A DNA stretch of 64,000 nucleotides from Durusdinium trenchii (Eukaryota > Sar > Dinophyceae > Suessiales > Symbiodiniaceae): contig CAXAMN010006446.1 in NCBI GenBank assembly GCA_963970005.1, positions 1,052,510-1,116,509 on the forward strand, in the 5' to 3' direction. This document shows positions 29,701 to 40,156 of this stretch, in pieces. The first letter of the stretch is position 1, and each line of letters starts with the position of its first letter. The position numbers were made by a program, and so were the translations under genes. The notes below the pieces were generated by a model, which ran no database searches, was not told where the DNA came from, and worked only from the letters and a program-made list of their open reading frames with translations.

Positions 29701-32700
29701 GCCATGGACATTGAGCCATTGTAAATAGTCAGCAGCCCGCCAAAAACCATGAACCCACCACCATCTATTCCCGCATAGGTGCCGGACATGGCAACTGTAC
29801 ATGCAGCAAGTGCAATGCTGTCTGCAACATAGAATCCTCCACCATGCTGTCCTGCTGCAGCATGCTGAATGCTGACGGTTGCGTTGCTCATTGCAACCTT
29901 GCCACTAGCATAAAATCCACCACCATTTCCTCGAGCTGTTGCCTTGAGAATTATGAGGGTGGAGCCACTGGAGACTTCTAGTTCATTTTCTGCGACAAAG
30001 CCTCCCCCGCCTCCGGTGACTGCCTGGCTGTTATCAATCTGCACTGTCGAGCTTTCGGCGATCTGAACCTCTCCAAGGGCATTGAACCCTCCTCCATTTT
30101 GGACAGCACTGGCATGGCTAATGCTGACTGTGGAACTGCGCATTGCAACTTTCTCTTGGGAATAGAATCCGCCGCCAGAACCTCCAGCTTTTGCATTCAC
30201 AATGATCAGGGTGGAACCGTTGGAGATTTCGATTTCCTTGTATGCGCGAAAGCCTCCCCCATCTCCGGACACTGCCTGGCTGTTGGAAATCTTCACAGTC
30301 GAGCTTCCAAGTATCTCAACCTGTCCAGAGGCAAACAACCCTCCTCCATGTTTGCCAGCTTTCACATTGTCAAGGTTGAGTGTCGAGCCGTTTGTCAGCT
30401 GGAAGCGCTTCGCCACTTGAAAGCCTCCGCCCTGTTCTGATGCTATTGTGTGAGAAATGCTCACATTTGACATTTCAGCAATCGCAACTTCGTCTGCTGC
30501 AAGGAAACCTCCACCAAGACTAGCAGCTGTAGCATGCTGAATGCTGACTGTTGAGTTGTTCATGGCAACCTTGCCAGCAGCCCTGAAACCACCACCAGAT
30601 CCAGCTGTCGCATTTAGAATGATGAGGGTGGAACGATTGGCGATTTTTAGTTCACGTTCTGCAGCAAAGCCTCCCCGCTTCCGGACACTGCCTGGCTGTT
30701 GGCTATCCTCACTGTCGAGTTTCCATGTATGTCAACCTCTCCAAGGGCACTAAACCCTCCACCACGTGTTCCAGCTTTCACATTTTGAAGGTTGAGTGTT
30801 GAGTTGCCTGTTATGTGCAAACGCTTCTCCACATAGAAGCCACCGCCTTGTCGTGCTGCCACTGAGTGGGAAATGCTCACATTTGACATGTCAGCAAACA
30901 CAACACCGTACCACGCATTGAAGCCTCCACCAAACCCTGCAGCTGTAGCATGCTGAATGCGAACGGTTGATTTGCTCACTGCAACCTCGCTACCAGCCCA
31001 GAATCCTCCGCCATGGTCTCCAGCTGTTGCATTGAGAATGACGAGGGAAGAACCATCAAAGAGCTCTAGACCTTTTTCCGCGAGCAACCCTCCCCCGTCT
31101 CCGGACACTGCCTGGCTGTTGGCAATCTTCACTGTTGAGTTGCCCGCTATCACAACCTCTCCAAGGGCAAACAACCCTCCTCCATGTTTGCCAGCTTTCA
31201 CATTTTCAAGGTCTAGTGTTGAGCCGCTTGTCACCTGTAAACCCTTGTCCACTTGAAAGCCTCCACCCTGTGCGGCTACTGCTACTGCATCAGAAATGCT
31301 CACATTTGACATTTCAGCGATCAAAACTTCGTCAAAAGCTAGGAAACCTCCACCAAACCCTGCAGCTGTAGCATTCCGGATGCTGACTGTCGAGCTGCTC
31401 ATCACAACCTTGCCTTTGGCGCGGAATCCTCCACCTAAATTTCCGCCAGCTGTCGCATTCACAATGATGAGGGTGGAACCATTTGAGATTTTTAGTTCAC
31501 GTTCTGCAGCAAAGCCTCCCCCGCTTCCGGACACTGCCTGGCTGTTGGCTATCCTCACTGTCGAGTTTCCATGTATGTCAACCTCTCCAAGGGCATTAAA
31601 CCCTCCACCACGTGTTCCGGCTTTTACATTTTCAAGGTTGAGTGTTGAGTTGCTTGCCACCTGCAAACGCTTCTCCAGATAGAAGCCACCGCCTTGTCCT
31701 CCTGCTACCGCATCAAGAATGTTCATCTTTGACATTCCAGATATCACAACCTCGTCAATTGCAAGGAAACCTCCACCAAACTGACCAGCCGTGGAATTCT
31801 GAATGGTGAGAGTCGAACCACTGGAGACAGTCATACCTTTTAAACTGGCGAATCCTCCGCCATCTCCAGTGACTGCCTGGCAGTTGGAAATCTTCACTGT
31901 CGAACTCCCAGCTATCTCAAGCTCTCCCAAGGAAGTGAATCCTCCACCGAACTTGCCAGCAAGCACATTTTGAATGCTTAGTGTTGAATGGTTTGTCAGC
32001 TGAAGGCGTTGCTGGGCAAAGAAACCACCGCCCATCTGCGCAGATTTGGCATTCTTGATGCAAACCTGTCCGCTGTCCTGGCGTCTTCTGCAGACTCTGT
32101 TGAACAATCAGAGGACCAAGGTTCCCACTTACCATCACTTACCCACTTAAACTTAAGCTTCTCCAGAAATTCACAACCCACAAATTCTCTCGTCCCCCTT
32201 GAGGCTCTCCACTCTAAACTTAAGGTTCGTCGGGTGGGCCAACACGTGGGAAACTCTCGCATCTACAGCTATATACAGCTGCTTTTACTCTTAACCCACC
32301 TCCCCCATGACCACCCCCCCCTCAGTCATTGGTGGTCCTGGGTGATGTATAATACAGTCTCCTTTTACACCTCTTCCGTCCTCCGCCCGTCCGAGCCGCG
32401 ACGGTCACCCGACTGACGACGAAACACCCGGACTGACTGGATGATGGAGGTGTCGAAGCTCCAGATTGGCAGCGTCACCGGTTGGCAGTTATACCGGTGA
32501 CGCAGGGACTGCTGACGTGTTGCACAGGTTTCGCCTTGCGGCTGATTTGTTGCGCAGGTTTCGCCAGGTTTCTTCCAGCGCAATGTCCTGACCGCGCAGT
32601 TCCTGACAAACCTGATGTTCCGTCCCGCGAACGTTGGAACCGAAGGCAACGCGACATTTTGGTCGGCAGGCCGTGTGCCACTTCAAACCCCAATAGAATA

Positions 32701-35700
32701 CAGCCTTCTGTTTTAACTTTATAAGGAAGCGTTAACAGTTTTGTTAAACATTTAAACTGTTTAACTTTATAAGTATTAAATTATGTTTACCTCAAAATAG
32801 TAATTTCATGTAATTTCTCTTTCTGACATGTGTGTCACAAACATGCTTCGGCACAGGATGGCGTGGTAGTAGTGGCAGGTCACATGCGTGCTGGAGGTGT
32901 TGAAGCTGTTTAGGCAAGGATCCAGCTTTCTCAGGCGAACTGGCATTTTTGTGGGGCGGCGACCGATGCTGCCGAGCCCTGTAAATCGCTTCCGCCCTAT
33001 AAACAGTCCACTGTGACCGTGATCGGTGGCATTTCCGTGACCGGGTAGAAAGGAGCAGAACCCTTTGCCGGCGGCCTGCGACATGTTAGCTCAGGTTACG
33101 GCTGGTGCCTGGTAGGCAGAGTTACGGCAGGAAATGACAGGTTCGCGACTTCCAACCATATCGCAATGGCTGTGTGAAGAATGTGATGTGTGATGTAGGA
33201 TGGGCTGCAAAGGATTTTGGGAAGAGGAACTGCAAATGGAAAAGGTGAGAGAAAAATAGCAAAGTAAAATAGTAGCAAAGTGGAGACAGTTCAGAAAGCT
33301 CAGAAAAGAGATGGTAGAAATGTCTACAGAAAAGTAAAACACTTTTATGTTTGCGAAAAGTAAAGAGAAGTAAAGAACATTGAAAAACAAAGACCAACAA
33401 TCTATATATAGACGGAAAGTAGAGTAGAGCAAAAGTGAGCCAAACGGTTTTCAATTGGTCAAAAGTCAGCGGAAGTGCAGAAACAAGTAGTAGTACAGTT
33501 GAAGACCAACCCATGCGCTGATGCCCGTGCACAAATTTTGTTGATGGAGCTGCAGCTGGTGTTTTATTCTCTTCTGTGGCGTCGCTGTACCACTCGTTGC
33601 TGCGTGCAAGTTAAACAGCACGAACATGGGTCGGGAAGTGTAGAGAACGCTGAAGAACAAACACAGAAAGTAGAAAACACGCTAGACACTAGATTTCCAG
33701 TGCAAGGAAGTAGATTGAAGTCAAAGACCAAAAGGCAAGCTGGACAACACAAGGCGAATAAACAAGGAACAAGCGAAAGCACACGTAGAATCTCGATCTC
33801 CGTTCCAAGTTCCGCACGGAAATGTGAGTGTCACCAGCCACAAAGAAGCCGGCACCGTTGCCCTTCTGCGCCGAGACGTTCTCAATGAGGACTTTGGAGA
33901 GTTCACTCAGGCTCCTTGGAGAGTTCAGCAGGTGGGTCATAACTGTGCGCAGCAGATGTGTTGTTTGGCACACATTCAAGCACGTTGTTCACATTGCAAG
34001 TTAAAGAAGTACATACCAAAAAGGTATATTTTCCGGCAGCCAGAATCTTAGCGTCAGAACGTCAATGTTTGTGTTCTTTCTCAAAGTCAGCAGAACAGGA
34101 CCTGATGCGTGTGCTGGGACCACAAACTTCGGTTGTCGAATCCCTAGCCGTTTCTACTTCACCTCACACAATTTCTTCTTTGCTGGTACCTCCCCCAATC
34201 TGGCTTTTGTGTGCGTCACGCGTAGTTTGTACCCAGTCCTACTTCAATTGGTATCTTCCTCCTTTGCCATTTGACCCACGCCGTGCTTTGCTTATCCAGC
34301 TTCCCAACAGAACCCTTCTCGGTTTGTTAAAGGCCTTCCACTGGCCGCTAGCCAGGTCTCAATGCGCCTTCAGTGTAAAAACCCCCACCAGACTCTGCCG
34401 CTGCAGTGTTCAGCACTCGAAGGCTGGATGAAACCAAAGTCCTCAGTGAGATAGCTGTGGGTCCTGGCACCAGGATACTACATGGTGGACTGGTCGGGCT
34501 CCAGGCTTTGGTCCATCCCCAGATATGAAGGACTGAGTTTACAGTATCAGAACTCAGCTTGGGGCCACTCTGCGCCATGCTGAGTAAGCTCCACGTCGGA
34601 TCGAACAGCCCGAAGCATGCGCGCGTAGCCCGGTTTTCAACTAAATGATACTAAATGAATGTATTTCAACTAGAAGACACTCCAGCAATCTGGTCGAGTT
34701 TTTGTGAGCCTGAACCCTACTGGACCAAGGGCCCTACAGTCCCGAGGATCCGGAGACCAGTCCCATATCTCAACTGGTTGGTGCTTTAAATCATTCGCCC
34801 ACAAAAAGGATGCCCAAACCAGAGAACCAGTACCAACCACACCCAACCAGAACACCCGCCTTTTCCCACCGATTCATATATCAAGAACCAAAAATCCCTC
34901 AAAGCGTGCAGCACACCGGATCAGTTCCTCAATCGTCCGGTCCATCGTCTGACCTTCGTGCTGTCCAGACCCAGATCTCCAGCTGCAAGACCACCTCCAC
35001 TCACTGCTTCGGTGCCTCTGACCTCGGTCGGCACACACGGAGGAACACCCGGGAACGGAGTCGGACGGTTCGTGGTCGTCGACCGCAAGAACGGAGTCGC
35101 AGACAGAGTGAAACACCGTGAAAACACCGTGTTAAGGCGGTCGTTGTTTTTGGGGTTGAAACCATGTGATACCAGGTGAAAACAACCTGAAACATAGGAG
35201 TTACAAGATGATATATTGAGATTAAGAGTTCAAGGGTCGAAAACAATAACGAGTAACACCTGAAGCCACCAACCAGTCTATGTCTATGTTCTACGGCCCA
35301 CATCGCCACACGCGAGTCGTCCAAGGGGCCGTGAGATTTGATCTGGTCAAGGAAAAGGGTCCCTTGCTGCGCAACGCGCCGCCCGCTTCGATGGAGAGAT
35401 CTGGAACTTCATGCCACGCTTCCACTTGAGCATCTTCAAAGATCATGGTCCTCAGTGCAACTGAGATGCGATAGGTCAACATCTGAAATGCAGAAAGAAT
35501 GATGCCTCTCTTCACCGTTCTTGTAGAGAATTCAGAATGAGCATGAGTTTGATTCTAGCCTTGTACAAATCGAGCCACTGCTGCACACATACAGCTAAAA
35601 CGTTTGAGCGCACCCGCATGATACTATTTCACAACAGGTCAAGAATCTCAGCTTCAAGGCGGAGTGATATCATCTTGATCTGCCTTGGCCACGACATGTC

Positions 35701-38188
35701 GGTCATCCTAACCGTGGTGTTTTGCAACGTTCTGGTAGATATCTGCAAACCCAATGCTACTCAACTTGAAACCTATCGGATGAACTTGTTTCAAGTGGAG
35801 TTGCGTGTCTCATGCTGCTCGAAACACAGGCACTCTCAATCATCAATCATCGTTTGGCTTTGAAAGCAACATCCATTGATGATCTGTTGCCGTTTCGTTC
35901 AGCCCATTAAACCGACTCCTTTCACCACAATCATAAACCACCTCAATTTCTAAAACCAATTATTTATCGTTTTTTTCCATCTTCATCAGCCAATGGAGGT
36001 GTAATGTGACCCCCAAGCTTTATCCTTAATTGATCCGCAAAAATCGGACGATTTGATCTCCACACAAATGACACCATCAAAACCAATGGTCTGACAAGAA
36101 GACCACCCGCCGCAAGACTGGTCTTCATCTGTCGCTTTCATATGCCACAGCGCGCCGAACGTGTTCATTTCGACCGAACATGGCGCGAACAGCGCTGCGC
36201 TGCGCTGTGCAAGCAGTTGCGCAGCGACGTTTCGATCATCAACTCAAGACATGTGGAACACATATTCATGTTCATTCCTTTTTAAGATTGTATCTTTTTA
36301 ACACAGATGTTCTTTGCAACACCCCGCAAAGATGAAAGGATTGGACCTCCCAAAAGGAGCTCAAAGTATAGCCATGCTTTTTGGGATGGAAGGTTTAGAT
36401 CCACGGCCATGTGTCAAATCGACCCAGGATGTGATGAAATATGATGAAATCAATGTGTCGGCCGACGTGCCGACGTGCCTTGATACAATGCTCATGTCGC
36501 GGCTTTCATCATGTTCATCTTAAATTTGCTTATTAAGGAACCAGGAAACCACATATATCTCAAAGAGGATCCTGGTTCAAGGAGTTCTCAAGAAGATGAA
36601 CATCTTTGAAACCAAACTCCCCTTATCTTTGAACATATCTCCCAAAAGTGGATCTATACCCAGGAATCGGAAAAAACATCCATCACCATCAGCAAAACCG
36701 AACTCCTCGCTTCGCTCCCAACGCTTTGCCACGGCACCCGGTGATGTGTAGCTCCCCGCGCGTCTCGCAGGTCGTCACCACGGTCTCGCGCCTCGCGGCT
36801 GCGCGCAGTGTCGTCGCGGGCGGAAAAGCAGGTCCTCGCAGCTGGCAGTTCGCAGGCGATTTCGTGCCAGGCCTCAGTGGGTGGGGGCCGCACTCCAGGC
36901 AACATGGCCCCCACCACGGGAATGTGAAGAAGCATTTTGGACGGCAACCAGTTTCCCTCACAACACATAGGACATAAATAGGGGTCCATCGCGTGCTTTG
37001 AAAGGTGGGTCGGAGACGGTGTGGCGTTCGAACGAGGACGTGAGGAGAAAGGTGGGTCGGAACGAGGGACGACAGCTCTGTGGGTTGACCTGATGTGACC
37101 TGGCCAAACGAATCAGGTTCGTCCCACAGAACTCAGGTTCGTCTCTGAAGACCAAGAAAATCTTCTCACAGATCGATTTGAGACATGCCAGTACTGATGC
37201 CGCTGCCATCCTGGGTCCTAGCTGCCTAGCTATGACCTGCAACCGCTGCAGCCCCCCGATTCGACACAGCCCTCCTTCCGCAAGGAAGCAAGTCACTGGA
37301 TCTGGAAGCAGTCACCAGAACTCAGCTGATGTTCACAAAGATCCGTGAAGCTGATGACTTCGCAGTCCTTCCAAACAGGTGCAAGCAGAGCATTGGCTGT
37401 CAGCTACTCTAGCGACTCTAGCTAAAGATTGGCTAGCTTCATCTCAACCGTGAATCGATTCAATTGTGTTGCTTTGCCAAGATTCAAACTTCTCTAAGCA
37501 AGTGGCTTGCTCTGTTATGGTACATATCAGATGCAGGTGTAAGATTTGACACAGGTCAGCCTGAACATCATCCGCGTGAACTCATCATTGAACCAGCAAA
37601 TCTCTCTCTCTCTCTCTCTCGCTCGGACCTCTTGCAGTTGTCGTGCGTCTGATAGATTGGCCAATCTGGACACCTCGTGGCCTCAAACATGCGGGCCTAC
37701 GCCACGCGTTGTGGGGGATTCCAACGACCTTTCAAGAATTTTGTGGCGCACCACGTCTTCAAACCCAAGGAGAAAGGACACAAGTGGGGGATGCATTGAC
37801 AACTTTTCTTGCTGAAAGCGCGCGAGTTGCTCACTTCTGAGCGATCACAATGATGCACCCTGATCAAGTGGCAACATGGCAGCAATCAACTCAATCATTA
37901 TGATGGGATCGCTATGAAATACCATACATCATCATGAAAACAAATATAGCGTGTATGCAGCTGCCTCGGCGAGGACTGTGTCCGAGACACATGACAAGCA
38001 ACTTGTGCCTATTCTTTATATGTCTGCGCTTCATCGTTGGTCGCGAAACTTCCTCCTCATCACCCCTCCCAGTGACGACCTTGCTCAACAGACTGTTCAG
38101 ATGAGCTGCGCGGCGCTGTCGCGCGTTCGACGCGCAGCTCAGCAAAAGCGCATAGAAGAAGCGCTAACACCGCGAGGAGCAACGTCAT
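23628..38188 (-). CDS. G3: receptor copy with a frameshifted beta-helix
   Basis: Exons: e1 about 38,095-38,188; e2 37,629-37,681; e3 37,316-37,367; e5 36,730-36,872; e6 about 35,641-35,683; e7 35,330-35,450; e8 34,958-35,022; e9 34,361-34,441; e10 33,818-33,914; beta-helix 29,244-32,077; Cys exons 28,896-29,040, about 28,568-28,627 and 28,302-28,387; TM exons 27,494-28,086 and 26,454-26,685; split post-membrane exon 26,030-26,078 plus 25,839-25,915; 25,494-25,575; 25,179-25,293; 24,867-24,996; 24,521-24,606; 24,300-24,401; terminal 23,628-23,781. The giant exon is one base short of a multiple of three, explained by a C4 in place of C5 at about 30,673. Its Cys exons are the most diverged of the four. 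If the base loss is real, the copy would make only a truncated ectodomain. Confidence 0.73.
24300..25575 (-). CDS. G3 linker and TIR-like domain exons
   Basis: 25,494-25,575 is the 82-bp form of the linker (LRLAGGYCGRYGHK). It is followed by 25,179-25,293, 24,867-24,996, 24,521-24,606 and 24,300-24,401, all open and of family length. WCLFEFLLSSREQLELVF is intact. The donor after CSF is GC (GCCACT), whereas G2 and G4 have GT there. Position IRCLQ replaces IECLE of most copies. Confidence 0.7.
25839..26685 (-). CDS. G3 third membrane helix and split post-membrane exon
   Basis: Exon 26,454-26,685 encodes LPMAVVAAVLHWPMSWVLQR and the basic stretch. The next coding unit, 126 bp in G2 and G4, is split here into 49 bp (26,030-26,078) and 77 bp (25,839-25,915) by a 114-bp intron (25,916-26,029) with a GC donor and a GG-C repeat at both ends. 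Confidence 0.78.
26788..27357. mobile_element. insertion in G3 intron bounded by a 17-bp direct repeat
   Basis: The intron between the two TM exons is 808 bp here but 117-140 bp in G2, G4 and G5. The excess lies between two exact copies of GGGGGCCCGCTTCTAAA (26,788-26,804 and 27,341-27,357). It contains a TTG/CTG microsatellite (about 26,932-26,962), several CTAGCGC motifs (26,886, 27,080-27,112, 27,297) and a long pyrimidine tract. The repeat could be a target-site duplication or the end of a longer repeat. The element is not recognised. Confidence 0.55.
27494..28086 (-). CDS. G3 first transmembrane exon
   Basis: 593 bp, open. Encodes the last Cys pair (DGMCRPCQIYRAW, RDVCHW), helix VILFTGAAVFVILTFIVFEV, the RARGTGLQWLDF loop and helix LFMLLIAIVFLVAILPTIIK. 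Donor ATC|GTCACT mirrors the start of the next exon, so the intron is framed by GTCACT. Confidence 0.84.
28302..29040 (-). CDS. G3 Cys-rich juxtamembrane exons
   Basis: 28,896-29,040 reads DVHSLAVSCPDCAQGVTF and is 3 bp longer than in the other copies. About 28,568-28,627 reads TRRCECSNYQILGL. About 28,302-28,387 reads ALEETFQTCRACNSLQ. Cys positions are kept although the rest is diverged, which suggests constraint on the disulfide pattern. Confidence 0.66.
29244..32077 (-). CDS. G3 giant beta-helix exon with frameshift
   Basis: 2,834 bp; acceptor CCAG|GAC, donor GAG|GAAG. The five rung types cycle as in G2, with about 175 more codons. Near 30,661-30,680 the run reads CCTCCCCGC, where a nearly identical rung at 31,510-31,530 reads CCTCCCCCGC. 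The loss of one C breaks the frame just after NSQAVSGSG and the frame resumes one register away. A homopolymer sequencing error is possible. Confidence 0.82.
33818..36872 (-). CDS. G3 exons 5-10, single-rung beta-helix exons
   Basis: e5 36,730-36,872 is 6 bp longer than in G2 and encodes ELPAARTCFSARDDTAR. e6 about 35,641-35,683 encodes QIKMISLRLEAEIL. e7 35,330-35,450, e8 34,958-35,022 (VRGTEAVSGGGLAAGDLGLD), e9 34,361-34,441 and e10 33,818-33,914 match G2 in length and phase. e8 to e9 uses a GA donor. Confidence 0.73.
37316..38188 (-). CDS. G3 signal-peptide exon and exons 2-3
   Basis: ATG 38,186-38,188 opens MTLLLAVLALLLCAFAELRV, a clear signal peptide; the exon runs to about 38,095. e2 37,629-37,681 reads GHEVSRLANLSDARQLQE. 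e3 37,316-37,367 reads DCEVISFTDLCEHQLSS. Candidate trans-splice AG at 38,203-38,204. Confidence 0.68.
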
Positions 38189-40002
38189 AGCACCAACTGT
38201 GACTGGATGTGGGCAATGATGGATTCAGAAAACCGAGGAAAGTGCAAACGTTGACCGCTCGTTTGTAGGTTGTGCATTGTATTTCATCTGTAAACCATCT
38301 CTTATTGATCATGTGCTAAGCTGATCTGGCGTGCGTTGCGATGCAATTGTAGCTGAGCACCTGCTTTTAAATCAATGTCACCCGATGAAGCTTGCTTGGG
38401 CACTCAAAAGCGTTGAGTAGCAACACCATTCAATCCCACATTAGTCCGCGGTCAGCTCTTCGCTGCATGCATGAAAACGCATTCTCGACAGCAATTCATG
38501 AAAAGTCAACAAAGCGATCCTGTAGATGGTGCCGGGTTCTTTTTCAATCAGCTTACTGATCCCCACTCAACACTGGTGATCTTTTCAAAACAACTAGGAC
38601 CGGTGATCTTCAGAAAAACATGTGACTTCCGTGAGCACGACGAAACAAACCACGCCGAGCGAACACATGACTCCACCTCGCCTCCAGCAGACTCGTAACC
38701 TGGGCCCATCGCCGGACACCATGAACGTGCGGACTCTCGGAGAAAGTGACCAGGATCCCGGGATCCTATCCTGATGGTCGAAAAACGGCCGTGTTGGAAT
38801 GACTTAGACTGCAAATGGTTCGCTGTGAAAAACTCATGCTTTATATTATGGGGACGTGTTGCATGGAGTCGGTTTGATGAGAATGGGGAAAGAATGGGGA
38901 AAAGGGCAGTTGCCTCATCTTTCAACGGTTTCCGGAGTTGTGTGCCAAAACTTTGGTTTTGGTTTTCTGCTGGCTGAGCTTTGCTTGCGGCTCGAAAGCG
39001 GAGTAAGAACTTGCGAAGTATCTATTTCGTCTGCGATAATGAACAAGGCAAAACCAACTCCAAAGTAAACAGCTAGCATCACTAGAGATCTCTTGACAAC
39101 TGCATCTGAAAGTTCAAATTTCAAACCATAGATAGACATAAGCTTCTCATCACATTTCCATTTCTCTCTTCGTATCAAACGGGAAAACGTACCTGAACTT
39201 CTGAACGTCCCATCTTTGCGCCGCACCTTCGACCCCGGCCGCCGTGGGGGTACCCTCCAGCCGCCAGGCCTGACCAGTCCGGGTGGGCGATCGATACGGG
39301 GAGACCCCCGTTTTGCGGGGGAAGAACACGATCTCGGCCCAAAAGCGACGATAGGATCTGTTGGAAGCAAATAGAGATAAGGGATGTTCATCATTTAGGT
39401 CTGCTTTTTGGGGTTGCCTTTCACATCTTTGAAGATACTTTTCGGTTTCGCAGGCTTGGGATTGCTTTCAGGGTGTTCAGGAAAGGTCTCATAGTTTCAC
39501 GCATTGGAACATCATCCAATGGCGATTTCGGCGGTGTCTCATCGAAGTCAAATCGGCGATGCCGCGTTCGGCAACACCCGAACGGCCCATCGAGCAATCT
39601 CACCACCAATGCCCAGATCACAAGGTGTCAATAAAGGTTCGATGCCAAATAAGTTGACGGCAGTTGTCTTCACATGGCGGTGGCTGGTTGCTCATGTAGG
39701 GTCAGGAAACACTAAACTAAACAAATTGGACGAGAGACGACCTTGTGCGTACTCTCACAAAAATGGATTTGGAAGCTATAGGCTATAGGCCATTTAAAAA
39801 GGCTTCCTTGACATGGTGGTGGTTGGTTGCTCATGTAGGGCCAGGAAGCAGTAAACAAATTGGAAGAGTGACGACCTTGTGCGCACTCCGACAAAAATGG
39901 ATTTGGAAGCTATTAAGGCTTCGAAATGGGGCAACGACTCTTGCGCTGTCCCGGAAAATACCATGCACCCAAGCAAACTAAAAAACAATACAAATTGTAA
40001 AA
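38189..40002. other. intergenic region G4-G3
   Basis: No exon supported. Holds a tandem duplication of the 3'-flank block (39,672-39,811 and 39,811-39,928), a GC-rich stretch at 39,215-39,350 with a CCCCCG/CGGGGG hairpin at about 39,305, and blocks at 38,330-38,530 and 38,660-38,750 shared with the G2-G1 interval. Confidence 0.55.
39672..39958. repeat. 3'-flank block duplicated in tandem (G4)
   Basis: Two imperfect copies of about 130 bp sharing TTGGTTGCTCATGTAGGG-like and CGACCTTGTGCG segments, where G2, G3 and G5 have one copy at the same place. Confidence 0.7.
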
Positions 40003-40156
40003 TTAGCTTTGACCTAGTCTGTGCAGCAGGCTATCAGTTGCACTTCCCACATTTGCCAAGTTCTTCTTCAGCATCTGTCCCATCAAATGCTTGATCCGGC
40101 CATCCATGCTCTCCAAACTGCCCAAGGTATTGATGATGTATTCAAAGATTTTTCTC
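40003..40156 (-). CDS. G4 terminal exon
   Basis: 154 bp, open, stop TAA 40,003-40,005. Encodes KIFEYIINTLGSLESMDGRI and MLKKNLANVGSATDSLLHRL. A TA microsatellite (about 40,176-40,190) sits just upstream of the acceptor. Confidence 0.8.
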
